Positions 1 through 8,107 are shown, numbered from the stretch's first letter. The stretch is DNA of 14,856 nt from an uncultured Thalassospira sp. (GCA_946885765.1 CAMPHD010000039.1:1-14856); one strand, 5' to 3'. Numbers and translations are program-made. The notes: generated by a model not told the origin, from the letters alone.

Positions 1-700
1 CAAATGTGGTGTTGGCGGCGGAGATGGTTTTAGGATGGATCAATGTCTTGCCATCAAATCCCATTTCGCGCCCCTGCTTACAGGATGCTGCGAAGCCGTC
101 ATCGTCCGAAAGATCAAGATGAACGCCATCAAGAATTGCAAGGCCATAGGCACGGGCCGCCAGCAGACAAAGCCCAAGACTTGTGATCATCGGCAACCGA
201 TCGGGCGTATGTGCGCAGTTCAAATCCTTCGCCAGATCGGATGTCCCCATCACAAAACCGCCAAGACGCGGATGGGCCCCGGCAATTTCCCTCGCACCAA
301 GCATCGCAAGTGGCGTTTCCATCATACACCAGATATGCATACCCGCGTGCGCGCCTTCGGCCTCCATGATGGTCGCGACCTGCCGGACCGTATCGGCACT
401 TTCGACCTTGGGCAGTAAAATCGCATCCGCCGATGTTTTGGCCGCGGCCACGATATCGGCATATCCCCATGGGGTATTTAATCCGTTGGTCCTGATCTGG
501 ATTTCACGCTTGCCATACCCGCCTTCTGCCAGCGCGGAAACAATCTGATCGCGCGCCACATCCTTCGCATCGGGGGCCACCGCATCCTCAAGATCAAGGA
601 TCAGCCCATCAGCAGACAGACTGCGCCCCTTTTCCAGCGCCCGGGCATTCGCCCCTGGCATGTATAAAACGGAACGACGCGGACGGGTAGTTGCAGCCAC
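1..700 (-). CDS. CoA ester lyase, CitE / malyl-CoA lyase-like (HpcH/HpaI aldolase family), 3' end outside window
   Basis: This is the N-terminal 233 residues of a TIM-barrel lyase that cleaves or forms C-C bonds of acyl-CoA esters (citryl-, malyl- or methylmalyl-CoA type) in the cytoplasm with Mg2+. The start is a GTG at 700, preceded at 5 bases by GGAGGT; no upstream in-frame start has a comparable ribosome site. Recognisable family blocks are RRSVLYMPGAN (residues 8-18), LILDLEDAV (33-41), the substrate-binding arginine in IRTN (R70), the metal ligands E128 in MMETP and D155 in GTSDL, and GKTLIHPKTI (217-226). Family members usually have about 270-320 residues, so roughly 40-90 residues lie outside the window. 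The exact substrate cannot be told; a citrate lyase beta subunit is less likely because no citD or citF gene is visible, though the downstream side is not shown. The open frame is intact. Confidence 0.88.
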   Translation of the reverse strand, partial: MAATTRPRRSVLYMPGANARALEKGRSLSADGLILDLEDAVAPDAKDVARDQIVSALAEGGYGKREIQIRTNGLNTPWGYADIVAAAKTSADAILLPKVESADTVRQVATIMEAEGAHAGMHIWCMMETPLAMLGAREIAGAHPRLGGFVMGTSDLAKDLNCAHTPDRLPMITSLGLCLLAARAYGLAILDGVHLDLSDDDGFAASCKQGREMGFDGKTLIHPKTISAANTTF

Positions 701-920
701 AGGACACCTCCACAAAGCGTAATTTTTGTATAATATTTAATAATAATCTTTGCGAAAATTACCCAAATTCAAAATACACTGCAAGTCACTTTTTGCACTG
801 CGGTATACGGAATGGACTGTGGCTTATTATTTAGCAATCAGTTCTTGCTGATCTTGCGACGATAAAGATAATAGCATTAGAGGGGACTACTACACACAAT
901 AATTGAATCTAGGGGTCTGA
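701..920. promoter_or_regulatory. AT-rich divergent intergenic region
   Basis: This gap of 220 bases separates the divergent lyase gene and the OmpA-lipoprotein operon. The half near the lyase gene (about 721-755) is very AT-rich. I see no hairpin terminator and no convincing small ORF here. It must contain both promoters; the one I can propose for the rightward operon is listed separately. Confidence 0.6.
845..873 (+). promoter_or_regulatory. Candidate sigma-70-type promoter for the OmpA-lipoprotein operon
   Basis: TTGCTG at 845-850 and ATAATA at 868-873 are separated by 17 bases, close to a housekeeping promoter, and lie 47 bases upstream of the ATG at 921. A GATAAT with a 16-base spacer is an overlapping alternative. 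This is a match by eye in AT-rich DNA, so it may be fortuitous. Confidence 0.35.
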
Positions 921-2471
921 ATGAAATCGCAACCTGCTAAGGCGTTGGTAGCCGCTTTATGTGCCACCAGCCTTTTAAGTGGTTGCGTTACCAACGGTGG
1001 TAACGGCAACTTTCTCAGCACTACGCCCGGCGCAAATGGTGAATGTGAATACAACGAAGCAGCCTATGTAATCGGCGGAGCGTTGCTGGGCATCGGTATC
1101 GGTCTGCTTGCCGGTGGTGACAACAGAGGGGTCGCAACAGTAGCCGGAGGCGCGGCCGGCGGACTAATTGGCAAAGGGCTGCAATCGTACCTTCAGAACA
1201 GATGCGAGGAACTTGCGGCTGTTCAAAAGCAAATGAAAGAAAGCGAGCTCAAAGTTCAGGCTGTGAACGCACCTGCACCAAGCAGTTGGGTTAACCCGGA
1301 TGCATCATCACCAAAAGAAGGCGAACAAGGCATCATCGTCACAGTTTCAAATGCGATGATGTTTGCCACCGGCTCATCTGCACCAACAAAGTCGGCCGCT
1401 GCTGATCTGCAACAATTGGCAAAGACCTATGCAGGCAAGAACCGAAAGGTTTTGATTATTGGGCACACGGACTCGACCGGCCCTGAACAGCTTAATCGAA
1501 CACTTTCGGAAAAACGCGCACGCGAAGTTGCCAAAATCTTTGAAAGTTCCGGGGTCCGTCTGGCTGACCTGTATTACAAGGGTGCAGGCGCAGATCGCCC
1601 GATCGCAACCAACCTCACTGCAGAAGGACGCGCTGCAAACCGCCGGGTTGAGGTCGTAGAACTTGGAACGGAAGAAGGCATCATCGCCTATGACAACTTT
1701 GTTGAAAGTGATCCAACTCTTCCCATTCGCGTTGTAAAATCGCAAGAGGCACCGGACATTCCACAGCCTCCTCAAACATCCAAACCAGTGACAGAAAGAA
1801 AACCGGAGATCCCCCCCCAGACTACAACCACAGTTACTTCCTCGAAATCTGGCAGCTCAATCGATTTCGGCGGTCTGCCCATTGATGAATTCGATCAGAA
1901 TCTGGCGGCGAATGTAGAAAAAAACCAAGAAGAGAAAACTCTTCTTTCTTCCTTGTGGCCGGTCTCTGAAGCAAAAGCCTCCAACGAGGACGACATAATG
2001 CTTGGCACGGCCTGCATCAACGACAGTTATCGACCGGTTGGAAGCATCATGTCTCTGGACGGAGACATGCCGGTTTATCGCACATCGGATTATATTCCCG
2101 GACTTTACTCGACCTCTTGGCATGACACTGTTAACGGGCATCTTATTGGCCTGACCAAGGTGGCAGTCTTAGAAGATAGCGGCCTTGTCGACAAATCCCC
2201 TGGCCTCTTTGTCTTCGAAAATTACAAGAAAGGGGATCAAGCCCCGACCCTTAGCGCCGAGGGCTCTGCAAGGTCCTATATCGGCGCGAACGGCGTCGTT
2301 TATCGTGTATTCTTTAACGAAGGCGCTTGGCCGGTCAGATGTGTCGATACCTTCTTCCCACGCAATGTCGCCCAACAAGGCCTTGCACAGGCTCGTATAT
2401 ATTACAACAAAGATAACAAAGTCTTTGCAAACGAGATGCACTTGAAAACCGCCAAAAGAACGGAACAATAA
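921..2471 (+). CDS. OmpA-family outer-membrane lipoprotein with glycine-zipper region and unassigned C-terminal domain
   Basis: The protein has 516 residues. Residues 1-21 are a lipoprotein signal ending in the lipobox LLSGC, so C22 would be lipidated; residue +2 is Val rather than Asp, which fits outer-membrane sorting. Residues about 49-90 form a Gly/Ala-rich zipper-like segment (IGGALLGIGIGLLAGG, then AGGAAGGLIGKG). Residues about 139-248 are an OmpA/MotB C-terminal peptidoglycan-binding domain, with HTDSTG (182-187) and the closing NRRVEVVEL (240-248). The family is known to bind diaminopimelate through an Asp and Arg in these motifs. A Pro/Thr-rich linker (about 275-310) leads to a C-terminal region of about 160 residues with two cysteines (C365 and C474) that I cannot assign. 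The ATG at 921 has AGGGG five bases upstream. It is the first gene of a three-gene operon; the next gene starts 2 bases after its stop. The role is probably to anchor a complex to the cell wall. Confidence 0.85.
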   Translation: MKSQPAKALVAALCATSLLSGCVTNGGNGNFLSTTPGANGECEYNEAAYVIGGALLGIGIGLLAGGDNRGVATVAGGAAGGLIGKGLQSYLQNRCEELAAVQKQMKESELKVQAVNAPAPSSWVNPDASSPKEGEQGIIVTVSNAMMFATGSSAPTKSAAADLQQLAKTYAGKNRKVLIIGHTDSTGPEQLNRTLSEKRAREVAKIFESSGVRLADLYYKGAGADRPIATNLTAEGRAANRRVEVVELGTEEGIIAYDNFVESDPTLPIRVVKSQEAPDIPQPPQTSKPVTERKPEIPPQTTTTVTSSKSGSSIDFGGLPIDEFDQNLAANVEKNQEEKTLLSSLWPVSEAKASNEDDIMLGTACINDSYRPVGSIMSLDGDMPVYRTSDYIPGLYSTSWHDTVNGHLIGLTKVAVLEDSGLVDKSPGLFVFENYKKGDQAPTLSAEGSARSYIGANGVVYRVFFNEGAWPVRCVDTFFPRNVAQQGLAQARIYYNKDNKVFANEMHLKTAKRTEQ

Positions 2472-2473
2472 AA

Positions 2474-4009
2474 ATGGATGAACTTTACGCATTCTTGCTG
2501 GTATATCGCGCTATCATTGGCGCAGCTGTCCTTACCGCAATCTTTGTCATTCTCGTCATTGCTTGGTGGGATGAAGTAAAGCTGTTTTTCAAGAGCGCAC
2601 TATACAGCTTACCCTTGATCGGAAAGACACGTCGTTTGTCAAAAGACATCTCGGTACGCAGAGATGGCTGGTTTGCATCCGAACGTACTCTTTGCGATGA
2701 TTTTGCTGGTGACATCCAGCGAATTGCTGCAGATCCCGAAATGTACGACCGCTCCAAAAGCTATCTCGGGAAAGTACAAGAACTGGGCAGGAACGAACTG
2801 GGCACCCTCATGCGTGTTCTTCTGATCGCCATGGTCTTTGTCGAAGCCCTCGGTTTTGCATATGTGCTTGCCGGATACACCCTGCCCGGAGCCAGTGAAC
2901 AATTGCAGGTGCAGGGATCTTTCTTTATCGCCTTTCTCATCTCCTGCGTGTTGGTGTTTCTTACCCACCAATCAGGTCACGAACTTCACAAACGAGGCCT
3001 GATCAAGAAAATTCGAACCTGGTGGATCCATGACAATTCGGAAGACCGCCCTAATCTTCTGGGTCGCACCAACAAGGTCACACTTGAGAATGATCAGGTC
3101 GACGATAACGATCCCGCCTATATGCAAATTCTTCATCGCGTTGATACCAATGCACATGTTACGCCCGGCGCTCCAATGTGGACCATCATTGCCGCGATCG
3201 CCATTATCGGTGTCGCCATTGGCGCGACATATGTGCGCTATGAGACCTATCAACAGGAAAAAACTGCGGAAACCATTGGCGCAAACACGTCTTCAAACAA
3301 TTCCCTTTTCTCGCTTGAAAGCCTTGAGTCTGAGGGGCTTCCTGATGTTTTGACCGAGCCGCAGACTGAAGCCAATAATCAGGCGGAGAATGAACAAGAA
3401 GGCGCGCGTGATGCTGCCAACTTGACGACCTATGCCATTTTGGCGACCTTATTCATACTGATTCAAATCATGGGTATTGGCATCGGTTATAAAACCGGCT
3501 TCGCGGGTAAAGAAAGTTCGACCGCAAGGCGCATTATTCGCAACTTCCCAAGCAGAACATCTTACGAAGCCTGGTATGGACGCAAACGTGATGCTATTGC
3601 CCGGGTCGCACAAAAACACCTATCAAACTTGCAGGCACGACTAACCGAAAACGCAACGGCCAATGGTGTCGATAAAACGCACAGAGAAGTTCTGCAACAT
3701 TCCGCTGATCGCACATTTATCGAGCATTACGACCAAACCGAAATCAAGGCAGAGCAATCCCGCCAAAACAGCGAAGCGCGAAAACTTTCTCGTACTGTGG
3801 AAAACAAACAGCAACCATCAGAAAGCATCAAAACGAAATCCGAGCCAGAACCTGTAAACCAGAGCAATACAGCGGCGGAGAGTCCGGAAGAAATGGAAGC
3901 ACGCATTCGCCGGGAACTGCTTGCCGAAAAAGAGGCAAAAGAAAAGCATGTCGAAACCGAAGACAAAATGCGTGAACGCATGCGTAAGGAGCTCGGACTT
4001 GAATCTTAA
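2474..4009 (+). CDS. Polytopic inner-membrane protein with long charged cytoplasmic tail, unknown function
   Basis: This 511-residue protein belongs to no family I recognise. Five hydrophobic segments are visible at about 8-31, 112-134, 148-166, 235-255 and 318-338. Basic residues follow segments 1, 3 and 5 (for example KTRR at 51-54, KRGLIKK at 173-179, ARRIIR at 351-356), while the 256-317 linker is acidic. The positive-inside rule then puts the N-terminus outside, loops 32-111 and 167-234 in the cytoplasm, and the last 170 residues in the cytoplasm. That tail is rich in Glu, Lys, Arg and Gln and probably helical or coiled-coil; the last 40 residues are strongly charged. Its start lies 2 bases after the lipoprotein stop, so translation is probably coupled. 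Its last 11 bases overlap the next gene. Among trans-envelope modules it would be the membrane-embedded partner of the OmpA lipoprotein. It lacks obvious MotA/ExbB motifs. Confidence 0.8.
   Translation: MDELYAFLLVYRAIIGAAVLTAIFVILVIAWWDEVKLFFKSALYSLPLIGKTRRLSKDISVRRDGWFASERTLCDDFAGDIQRIAADPEMYDRSKSYLGKVQELGRNELGTLMRVLLIAMVFVEALGFAYVLAGYTLPGASEQLQVQGSFFIAFLISCVLVFLTHQSGHELHKRGLIKKIRTWWIHDNSEDRPNLLGRTNKVTLENDQVDDNDPAYMQILHRVDTNAHVTPGAPMWTIIAAIAIIGVAIGATYVRYETYQQEKTAETIGANTSSNNSLFSLESLESEGLPDVLTEPQTEANNQAENEQEGARDAANLTTYAILATLFILIQIMGIGIGYKTGFAGKESSTARRIIRNFPSRTSYEAWYGRKRDAIARVAQKHLSNLQARLTENATANGVDKTHREVLQHSADRTFIEHYDQTEIKAEQSRQNSEARKLSRTVENKQQPSESIKTKSEPEPVNQSNTAAESPEEMEARIRRELLAEKEAKEKHVETEDKMRERMRKELGLES
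3986..3991 (+). promoter_or_regulatory. Ribosome binding site that fixes a TTG start
   Basis: AAGGAG at 3986-3991 lies 7 bases upstream of a TTG at 3999, inside the end of the preceding gene. It is the only strong Shine-Dalgarno near the start of the VWA-like gene. The longer alternatives (ATG at 3921 or 3948) would add a highly basic stretch before the signal peptide. Confidence 0.75.
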
Positions 4010-4880
4010 ACGTTTAGCTCCAAAAACTGCACAAAACTTCGGACCGCTTTTTGACGTCGTGATGCTCGCTTGCGCGCTGCTTTTTGGTTTCAACCAACAA
4101 CCGGCAAATGCCGCAACCGCAAGAATCGATAGTTGCTATCAATTAGTCACGCTGGGGGATATTAATCCCCCGTCTGCGTCACGAGACTTATATGTACTTG
4201 TCGACCAGACAATGACGCTCCCCAAAAAACTTCAGGAAGAAACATATCGAGAAATTATCGACTTTCTGCGCTCAGGGGATGTCATACAGATTATCGGATT
4301 TTCTGCCAATGCCGCTGGTTTCTATACTGAGGTCATTCTCAAAGGCATTATAGATAACCGCTTGGACAATGAGATTCGCTACTCCGTCTCCAAGAAAGTC
4401 CTGCACCAACTCGATCAGTGCTACCAAGCCCAGGACACTCAGGTGCGTCAGTATACCGGACACGCCTTGATCCACGCATTTTCCAAAGCAACAACCGAAC
4501 TCCCTAAAACAGAAATTGTTTCCAACCTTGCGGTTGTTGCAAAGGGCATTATCGCCAAGTCGGAAACACCGGAAAAATATGTACTGATTGTTTCAGACAT
4601 GATGGAAAACTCTGACCTCATCTCCCTCTATGGCAACGGCAAGCTCGAAGATCTCTCCATCGATCAGGAAATCAAAAAGCTGGGCGAAAAGCTGGCATTT
4701 GAAGATATGAGCAACGCCAAAGTATATGTCATTGGCGGTGGTTATCTTGACAATGGCAATTACAGATCATCCTTGGAATTGAAAGCACTGGAGAATTTCT
4801 GGGCAAGCTACTTTGAGCATTCCAATGCCGAACTCAAGCAGTTTGGCACCCCTTCATTGTTGAGTGGAATTGGAAACTAG
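3999..4880 (+). CDS. Exported VWA-like protein, third gene of the OmpA-lipoprotein operon
   Basis: Starting at the TTG at 3999, the product has 293 residues. Residues 1-38 look like a Sec signal peptide: basic MNLKRLAPK, a hydrophobic core at about 19-31, and cleavage probably after ANA (36-38). The mature part begins with a von Willebrand factor A-like fold: DLYVLVDQTMT (63-73) has the position and hydrophobic context of the metal-ion-dependent adhesion site, but reads DxTxT instead of the usual DxSxS. The later strand VLIVSDMMENS (195-205) supplies the second acidic site (D200), and KVYVIGGG (241-248) looks like a further core strand. VWA domains usually mediate protein-protein contacts. 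C46 and C141 could form a disulfide. The gene overlaps the membrane-protein gene by 11 bases, so the two are translationally coupled. It ends just before a hairpin terminator. The family beyond a VWA-like fold is unknown to me. Confidence 0.78.
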   Translation: MNLKRLAPKTAQNFGPLFDVVMLACALLFGFNQQPANAATARIDSCYQLVTLGDINPPSASRDLYVLVDQTMTLPKKLQEETYREIIDFLRSGDVIQIIGFSANAAGFYTEVILKGIIDNRLDNEIRYSVSKKVLHQLDQCYQAQDTQVRQYTGHALIHAFSKATTELPKTEIVSNLAVVAKGIIAKSETPEKYVLIVSDMMENSDLISLYGNGKLEDLSIDQEIKKLGEKLAFEDMSNAKVYVIGGGYLDNGNYRSSLELKALENFWASYFEHSNAELKQFGTPSLLSGIGN

Positions 4881-4887
4881 ATCTTCC

Positions 4888-5790
4888 CTAAAAGACGGAT
4901 GACCAGAAAGGGTCGCCGTCTTTTTCACCCATCACCGTCACCGTAGCACTGCGCCCCGCAACCAGTCGGACATTTTCAGGAACATTGTCCAGAGATACAC
5001 GGACCGGCACGCGCTGCGCCAGACGGACCCAGCTGAAGGTCGGTTTGACATTTGCAAGGTTTCCCCCGGCGCCCGACCGTTCACTATCCTGAATGCCACC
5101 CGCAATGCTGACCACATGACCATAAATAGCGTCGTCTTCGCCCATCAAACGGACTTCGACCTGGTCACCGATTGCAATACGCGGCAGTTTGGTTTCTTCG
5201 AAATAACCCGCGACATAAAATGATTGGCTATCCACTAGGGCGGCAACTGCCTGCCCCGCAGCGATATAGTTGCCTCGACGGAGGGAAAAGTTCGTCAGCA
5301 TGCCATCAACCGGGGCAATAACCTTGGTACGGGCCAAATTCAAAACGGCAAGGTCAAGATCAGCCTTCGCCAGATCTATATCCGCCTGCGCAATCCCAAG
5401 ATTGGTCGCAACCTGTTCTTTTTTCTGGCGCGAGACAACGTCGCTATCAAGCCCCTGATAGCGTTTCACTTCACGCTTGGCCTGATCATGTGCAGCAATG
5501 GCACTTTCAAGCTTTGCCTGAGCCTGATCAACGGCAACCTGATAACGAGCGGGATCGATGGAAAACAGCAAATCCCCGGCATGAACAATCTGGTTATCGG
5601 TAACATGCACTTCACTGACCAGACCGGCGATATCCGGTGCAATCGCAACGACGTCAGCACTGACCCGCCCATCCCGGGTCCATGGGGAATTCATGTAGTA
5701 ATCATAAAGCTGATAACCTCCGGCGGAGGCTGCCAAAACAAGAACAAGCGTTACCAGAACGCGAAGGGAATTGGCAAAAATCGGTTTCAT
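4888..5790 (-). CDS. HlyD-family periplasmic adaptor, AaeA-type aromatic-acid efflux subunit
   Basis: The protein has 300 residues. It is a membrane-fusion protein that would link the FUSC permease encoded upstream to the periplasm and probably to an outer-membrane channel. One N-terminal membrane anchor (about 8-27) is followed by SPWTRDGRV and ADVVAIAPDIAGLV (45-58), the first biotinyl-lipoyl half typical of AaeA/EmrA-like adaptors. A helical hairpin spans about 85-155, the second lipoyl half is KVIAPVDG (156-163), and a beta-barrel region follows (about 185-290). I chose the ATG at 5790, preceded by AGGTGA at 4 bases. An upstream in-frame extension to 5928 exists, but it would overlap the DUF1656 gene and add no family-like sequence. 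It lies 8 bases after the DUF1656 stop and is the last gene of the operon. The closest functional analogue is E. coli AaeA, which exports p-hydroxybenzoate and related acids; the substrate here is inferred only. Confidence 0.9.
   Translation of the reverse strand: MKPIFANSLRVLVTLVLVLAASAGGYQLYDYYMNSPWTRDGRVSADVVAIAPDIAGLVSEVHVTDNQIVHAGDLLFSIDPARYQVAVDQAQAKLESAIAAHDQAKREVKRYQGLDSDVVSRQKKEQVATNLGIAQADIDLAKADLDLAVLNLARTKVIAPVDGMLTNFSLRRGNYIAAGQAVAALVDSQSFYVAGYFEETKLPRIAIGDQVEVRLMGEDDAIYGHVVSIAGGIQDSERSGAGGNLANVKPTFSWVRLAQRVPVRVSLDNVPENVRLVAGRSATVTVMGEKDGDPFWSSVF
4890..4925. terminator. Bidirectional intrinsic terminator between convergent operons
   Basis: AAAAGACGG (4890-4898) pairs with CCGTCTTTT (4916-4924). 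Inside it GACC (4901-4904) pairs with GGTC (4911-4914) around the loop AGAAAG. On the plus strand the stem ends in a run of five T (4921-4925). On the minus strand it ends in four T, next to the HlyD-gene stop codon. The hairpin lies 9 bases after the VWA-like gene and contains the last codons of the convergent HlyD-family gene. Confidence 0.82.
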
Positions 5791-5798
5791 ATCGTCAC

Positions 5799-6002
5799 CT
5801 ATTGAACAAACAGGACCGAAAGTGCAGTCAGGATCAGCACGAACAGGGCCAGATCCGTTAAAGCAGGATGCGCGGTTATCTTGTAAAAACCGATCCGCGC
5901 AAGGCCGACATGCAGCACTTTCAGGCAAAACCAGGCGCCAAGCGCCATCATCAGAAAGGCGGGTACAAACACGCCATAAATATCGATCATCGGATTGATC
6001 AT
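5799..6002 (-). CDS. DUF1656 small membrane protein (AaeX-like)
   Basis: The 67-residue protein has two hydrophobic segments (about 8-30 and 48-66) and the central block GFYKITAHPALTDLALF (38-54). This matches the small DUF1656/AaeX proteins that accompany FUSC-HlyD efflux pairs. Its ATG overlaps the FUSC stop codon in an ATGA arrangement, so translation is coupled, and GGGAG lies 7 bases upstream. Its biochemical role in the pump is not established for the family. The order permease, small protein, adaptor is intact. Confidence 0.9.
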   Translation of the reverse strand: MINPMIDIYGVFVPAFLMMALGAWFCLKVLHVGLARIGFYKITAHPALTDLALFVLILTALSVLFVQ

Positions 6003-8092
6003 GCGGTTTCTCCCATCAGGGGCGGCAGATCAGGCACAACTGCCTTTTGTGCCGAACGACCCAGCAATGGAGTGCCGGTTCGCGACAAGGCACGACGCAG
6101 CGCAATCAACGGGATCAGCAATTTGCCACGTAACGGTGACGGCGAAGTCGCCACCACGTCACGCAGGATATTGTCGACTTCTTCAAGGATCACCGGATCA
6201 GGCAGCACGGAGAAGTCGCGGCGACGGTTATCGAAATGGCGGGCCATGTTTCGCAAAACGACATCAAGCCTTGTTGCAATGCGCCGATCCACCAGTGCCC
6301 TGAAACGACGTAAATCATAAATGCTGGCCGCGATGGAAACTTCGGGCATTGCGCGCACCAGAGTGTCGCGATGTTCCGGTGCGAGTGCCAGCCGCGGCAA
6401 AATCAAGCCCTGCCGATCCAGCAACCGACGGATCATGACCATCCGCGGTAAACTAAGTGTCCCGCGCGCAACTGCACTGATATCGCGCCAGTTCGAAATC
6501 ACCAGACGCCGGATACTGTCATCTACGGTCACGCTACGCACAAAAGCCGTTACGAGGGCGGCAACCGCAAAACCGGCAAGCGATGCAATTCCGCCATCCA
6601 GCAAAGTCGCAAAATCGCTGCTGTAACTTGTGTCGACATTCAGGATCATCACGACATTGACCAGCATCGCCAGACCAAACCCATAAGTCTGAGGCGATGT
6701 CATAAGCACACCCAGCAGAAGGAAATAGGGAGCAAACGCCATCACCAGAAGCGGGAAGCCATCAATACCGGGCAGAATTGCAAGGCTATAGATAATCACG
6801 ATAACAATTGCCATCGCGGTATATCGGATGAATCCTTTTAATGCCGGAACCGGATTATCAAGGAACGACATGATACTGGCGCCGACTGCTGCCATCATCG
6901 CCGCAGTACCGCCCGCGGGCCAGGCGGTCATAATCCAGAAACCACACACCAGCAACGTTGCAATCACTGCAGTCAGGCCAGACCGGAACGCGACACCGTA
7001 ATCGCGATGCAAAGCTCGCTCCTGTGCGCTATCACGCCAGCGATCAACAACTTCGGCTGGAACGTCGTCAACACGCAAACCATCCCACAGTCGGCAGCAA
7101 TCGGAATGAAAATTCAAAAGCCGGTGCAGACGATTACAAAGATTAAGCTGCAGCAGGCCGTCCCATTCCGTCGCATTCGCAAAATCAGCGCCATATGCGG
7201 CAATTCGCGCATGAAGTTCGTGCGTTGACGAACCATCGTAGTGGCCGATTGCCATATAGATCGCAACATCGTCCAGAATCGTGCGTAAATCTTCAGGTAA
7301 CGCGCCGCTGTGATCGACCAATGCCTTCACCCGGTCATGAACCGCGTAAAGCACAGGCAAAAGAGCCGCTATCGCACTTTGCAGGGCCTGCAATTGGTGG
7401 GTTCGGCCAGCAAACCGGGACCGTTCATATCCCAAATGAACGGCGAGTCCGTGCAACTCTCCAATATCTGAGGCAATACGTGCCCGATCATGATGCAGTT
7501 TGTCCAGATCGGAACCGGCATCAAAACTGAGCTTTGTCAGCTCGGCGATATCCCCCATCCAGCCGTCAATCCGTGCCGCAATGACCGGTCCGACATGACG
7601 GGGGAAAACAATATGGCTCACCAGTGTGGCGCAGATAATGCCAAGGGAAATTTCCTGGACACGGGCAACTGCCGTATCAAAGATCAGCCCGGGGTCCGTG
7701 ACACAGGGAAAACCGACAATCGCCGCGGTATAGCCCGCCAGCATGAAAAGGTAGCTTTTGGGCGTTCGATCCAACCGTGACAGACAAAGACAACCACCAA
7801 CCCAAAGAGCGAGCGCAAGCGAAAGCAATAGAGGCGCATTCACAAGGTTGGGCACCATCACAATCGCCGCGACCGCCCCAATGATCGTTCCGGCCACACG
7901 ATAAAGTGCCTTGGACGCCAGAACACCAGACAGAGGGTGGGCAACGATATAAACCGTCGCCATCGCCCAGACCGGACGATCAAGATCAAATGCCAATGCG
8001 ATAAACAGCGCAAGCACCGAGGCCGCAAAGGTTTTTGTCGAAAACAACCAGTCTGAAGCTGTTGGTCTCAGGGCAAGGATATTTGCAAACAT
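5999..8092 (-). CDS. FUSC-family efflux permease, AaeB-type
   Basis: This is a 697-residue inner-membrane transporter with the duplicated layout of the fusaric-acid-resistance/AaeB family. The first membrane block covers about residues 20-165 (for example WAMATVYIVAHPLSG at 42-56 and RVAGTIIGA at 65-73). A soluble, mostly helical region follows (about 170-365), then a second membrane block (about 366-520), then a cytoplasmic C-terminal domain with DRQGLILPRLAL and DLRRFRALVDRRI. The length is normal for the family (about 650-700). GGGAGG lies about 6 bases upstream of the ATG at 8092. The gene begins 15 bases after the marR stop and overlaps the DUF1656 start by 4 bases. With the HlyD adaptor it should export aromatic or other weak organic acids from the cytoplasm, presumably when the MarR repressor binds its ligand. 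Confidence 0.92.
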   Translation of the reverse strand: MFANILALRPTASDWLFSTKTFAASVLALFIALAFDLDRPVWAMATVYIVAHPLSGVLASKALYRVAGTIIGAVAAIVMVPNLVNAPLLLSLALALWVGGCLCLSRLDRTPKSYLFMLAGYTAAIVGFPCVTDPGLIFDTAVARVQEISLGIICATLVSHIVFPRHVGPVIAARIDGWMGDIAELTKLSFDAGSDLDKLHHDRARIASDIGELHGLAVHLGYERSRFAGRTHQLQALQSAIAALLPVLYAVHDRVKALVDHSGALPEDLRTILDDVAIYMAIGHYDGSSTHELHARIAAYGADFANATEWDGLLQLNLCNRLHRLLNFHSDCCRLWDGLRVDDVPAEVVDRWRDSAQERALHRDYGVAFRSGLTAVIATLLVCGFWIMTAWPAGGTAAMMAAVGASIMSFLDNPVPALKGFIRYTAMAIVIVIIYSLAILPGIDGFPLLVMAFAPYFLLLGVLMTSPQTYGFGLAMLVNVVMILNVDTSYSSDFATLLDGGIASLAGFAVAALVTAFVRSVTVDDSIRRLVISNWRDISAVARGTLSLPRMVMIRRLLDRQGLILPRLALAPEHRDTLVRAMPEVSIAASIYDLRRFRALVDRRIATRLDVVLRNMARHFDNRRRDFSVLPDPVILEEVDNILRDVVATSPSPLRGKLLIPLIALRRALSRTGTPLLGRSAQKAVVPDLPPLMGETA

Positions 8093-8107
8093 GGTATCCT
8101 CCCTGCC

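Noticed and set aside
3921..3998. N-terminal extension of the VWA-like protein from an ATG at 3921.
   Set aside because: It lies inside the end of the membrane-protein gene, lacks a ribosome site and would place a basic stretch before the signal peptide; the TTG at 3999 is better supported.
921..4880. Assignment of the OmpA operon to Zorya or a flagellar/Tol-like motor.
   Set aside because: The membrane protein has five segments and no MotA/ExbB/TolQ motif, and the OmpA protein is a lipoprotein rather than a MotB/ZorB-type protein with a membrane anchor.
5791..5928. N-terminal extension of the HlyD-family gene up to 5928.
   Set aside because: It overlaps the DUF1656 gene in another frame, has no adaptor-like sequence, and the ATG at 5790 has its own ribosome site and leads straight into the membrane anchor.
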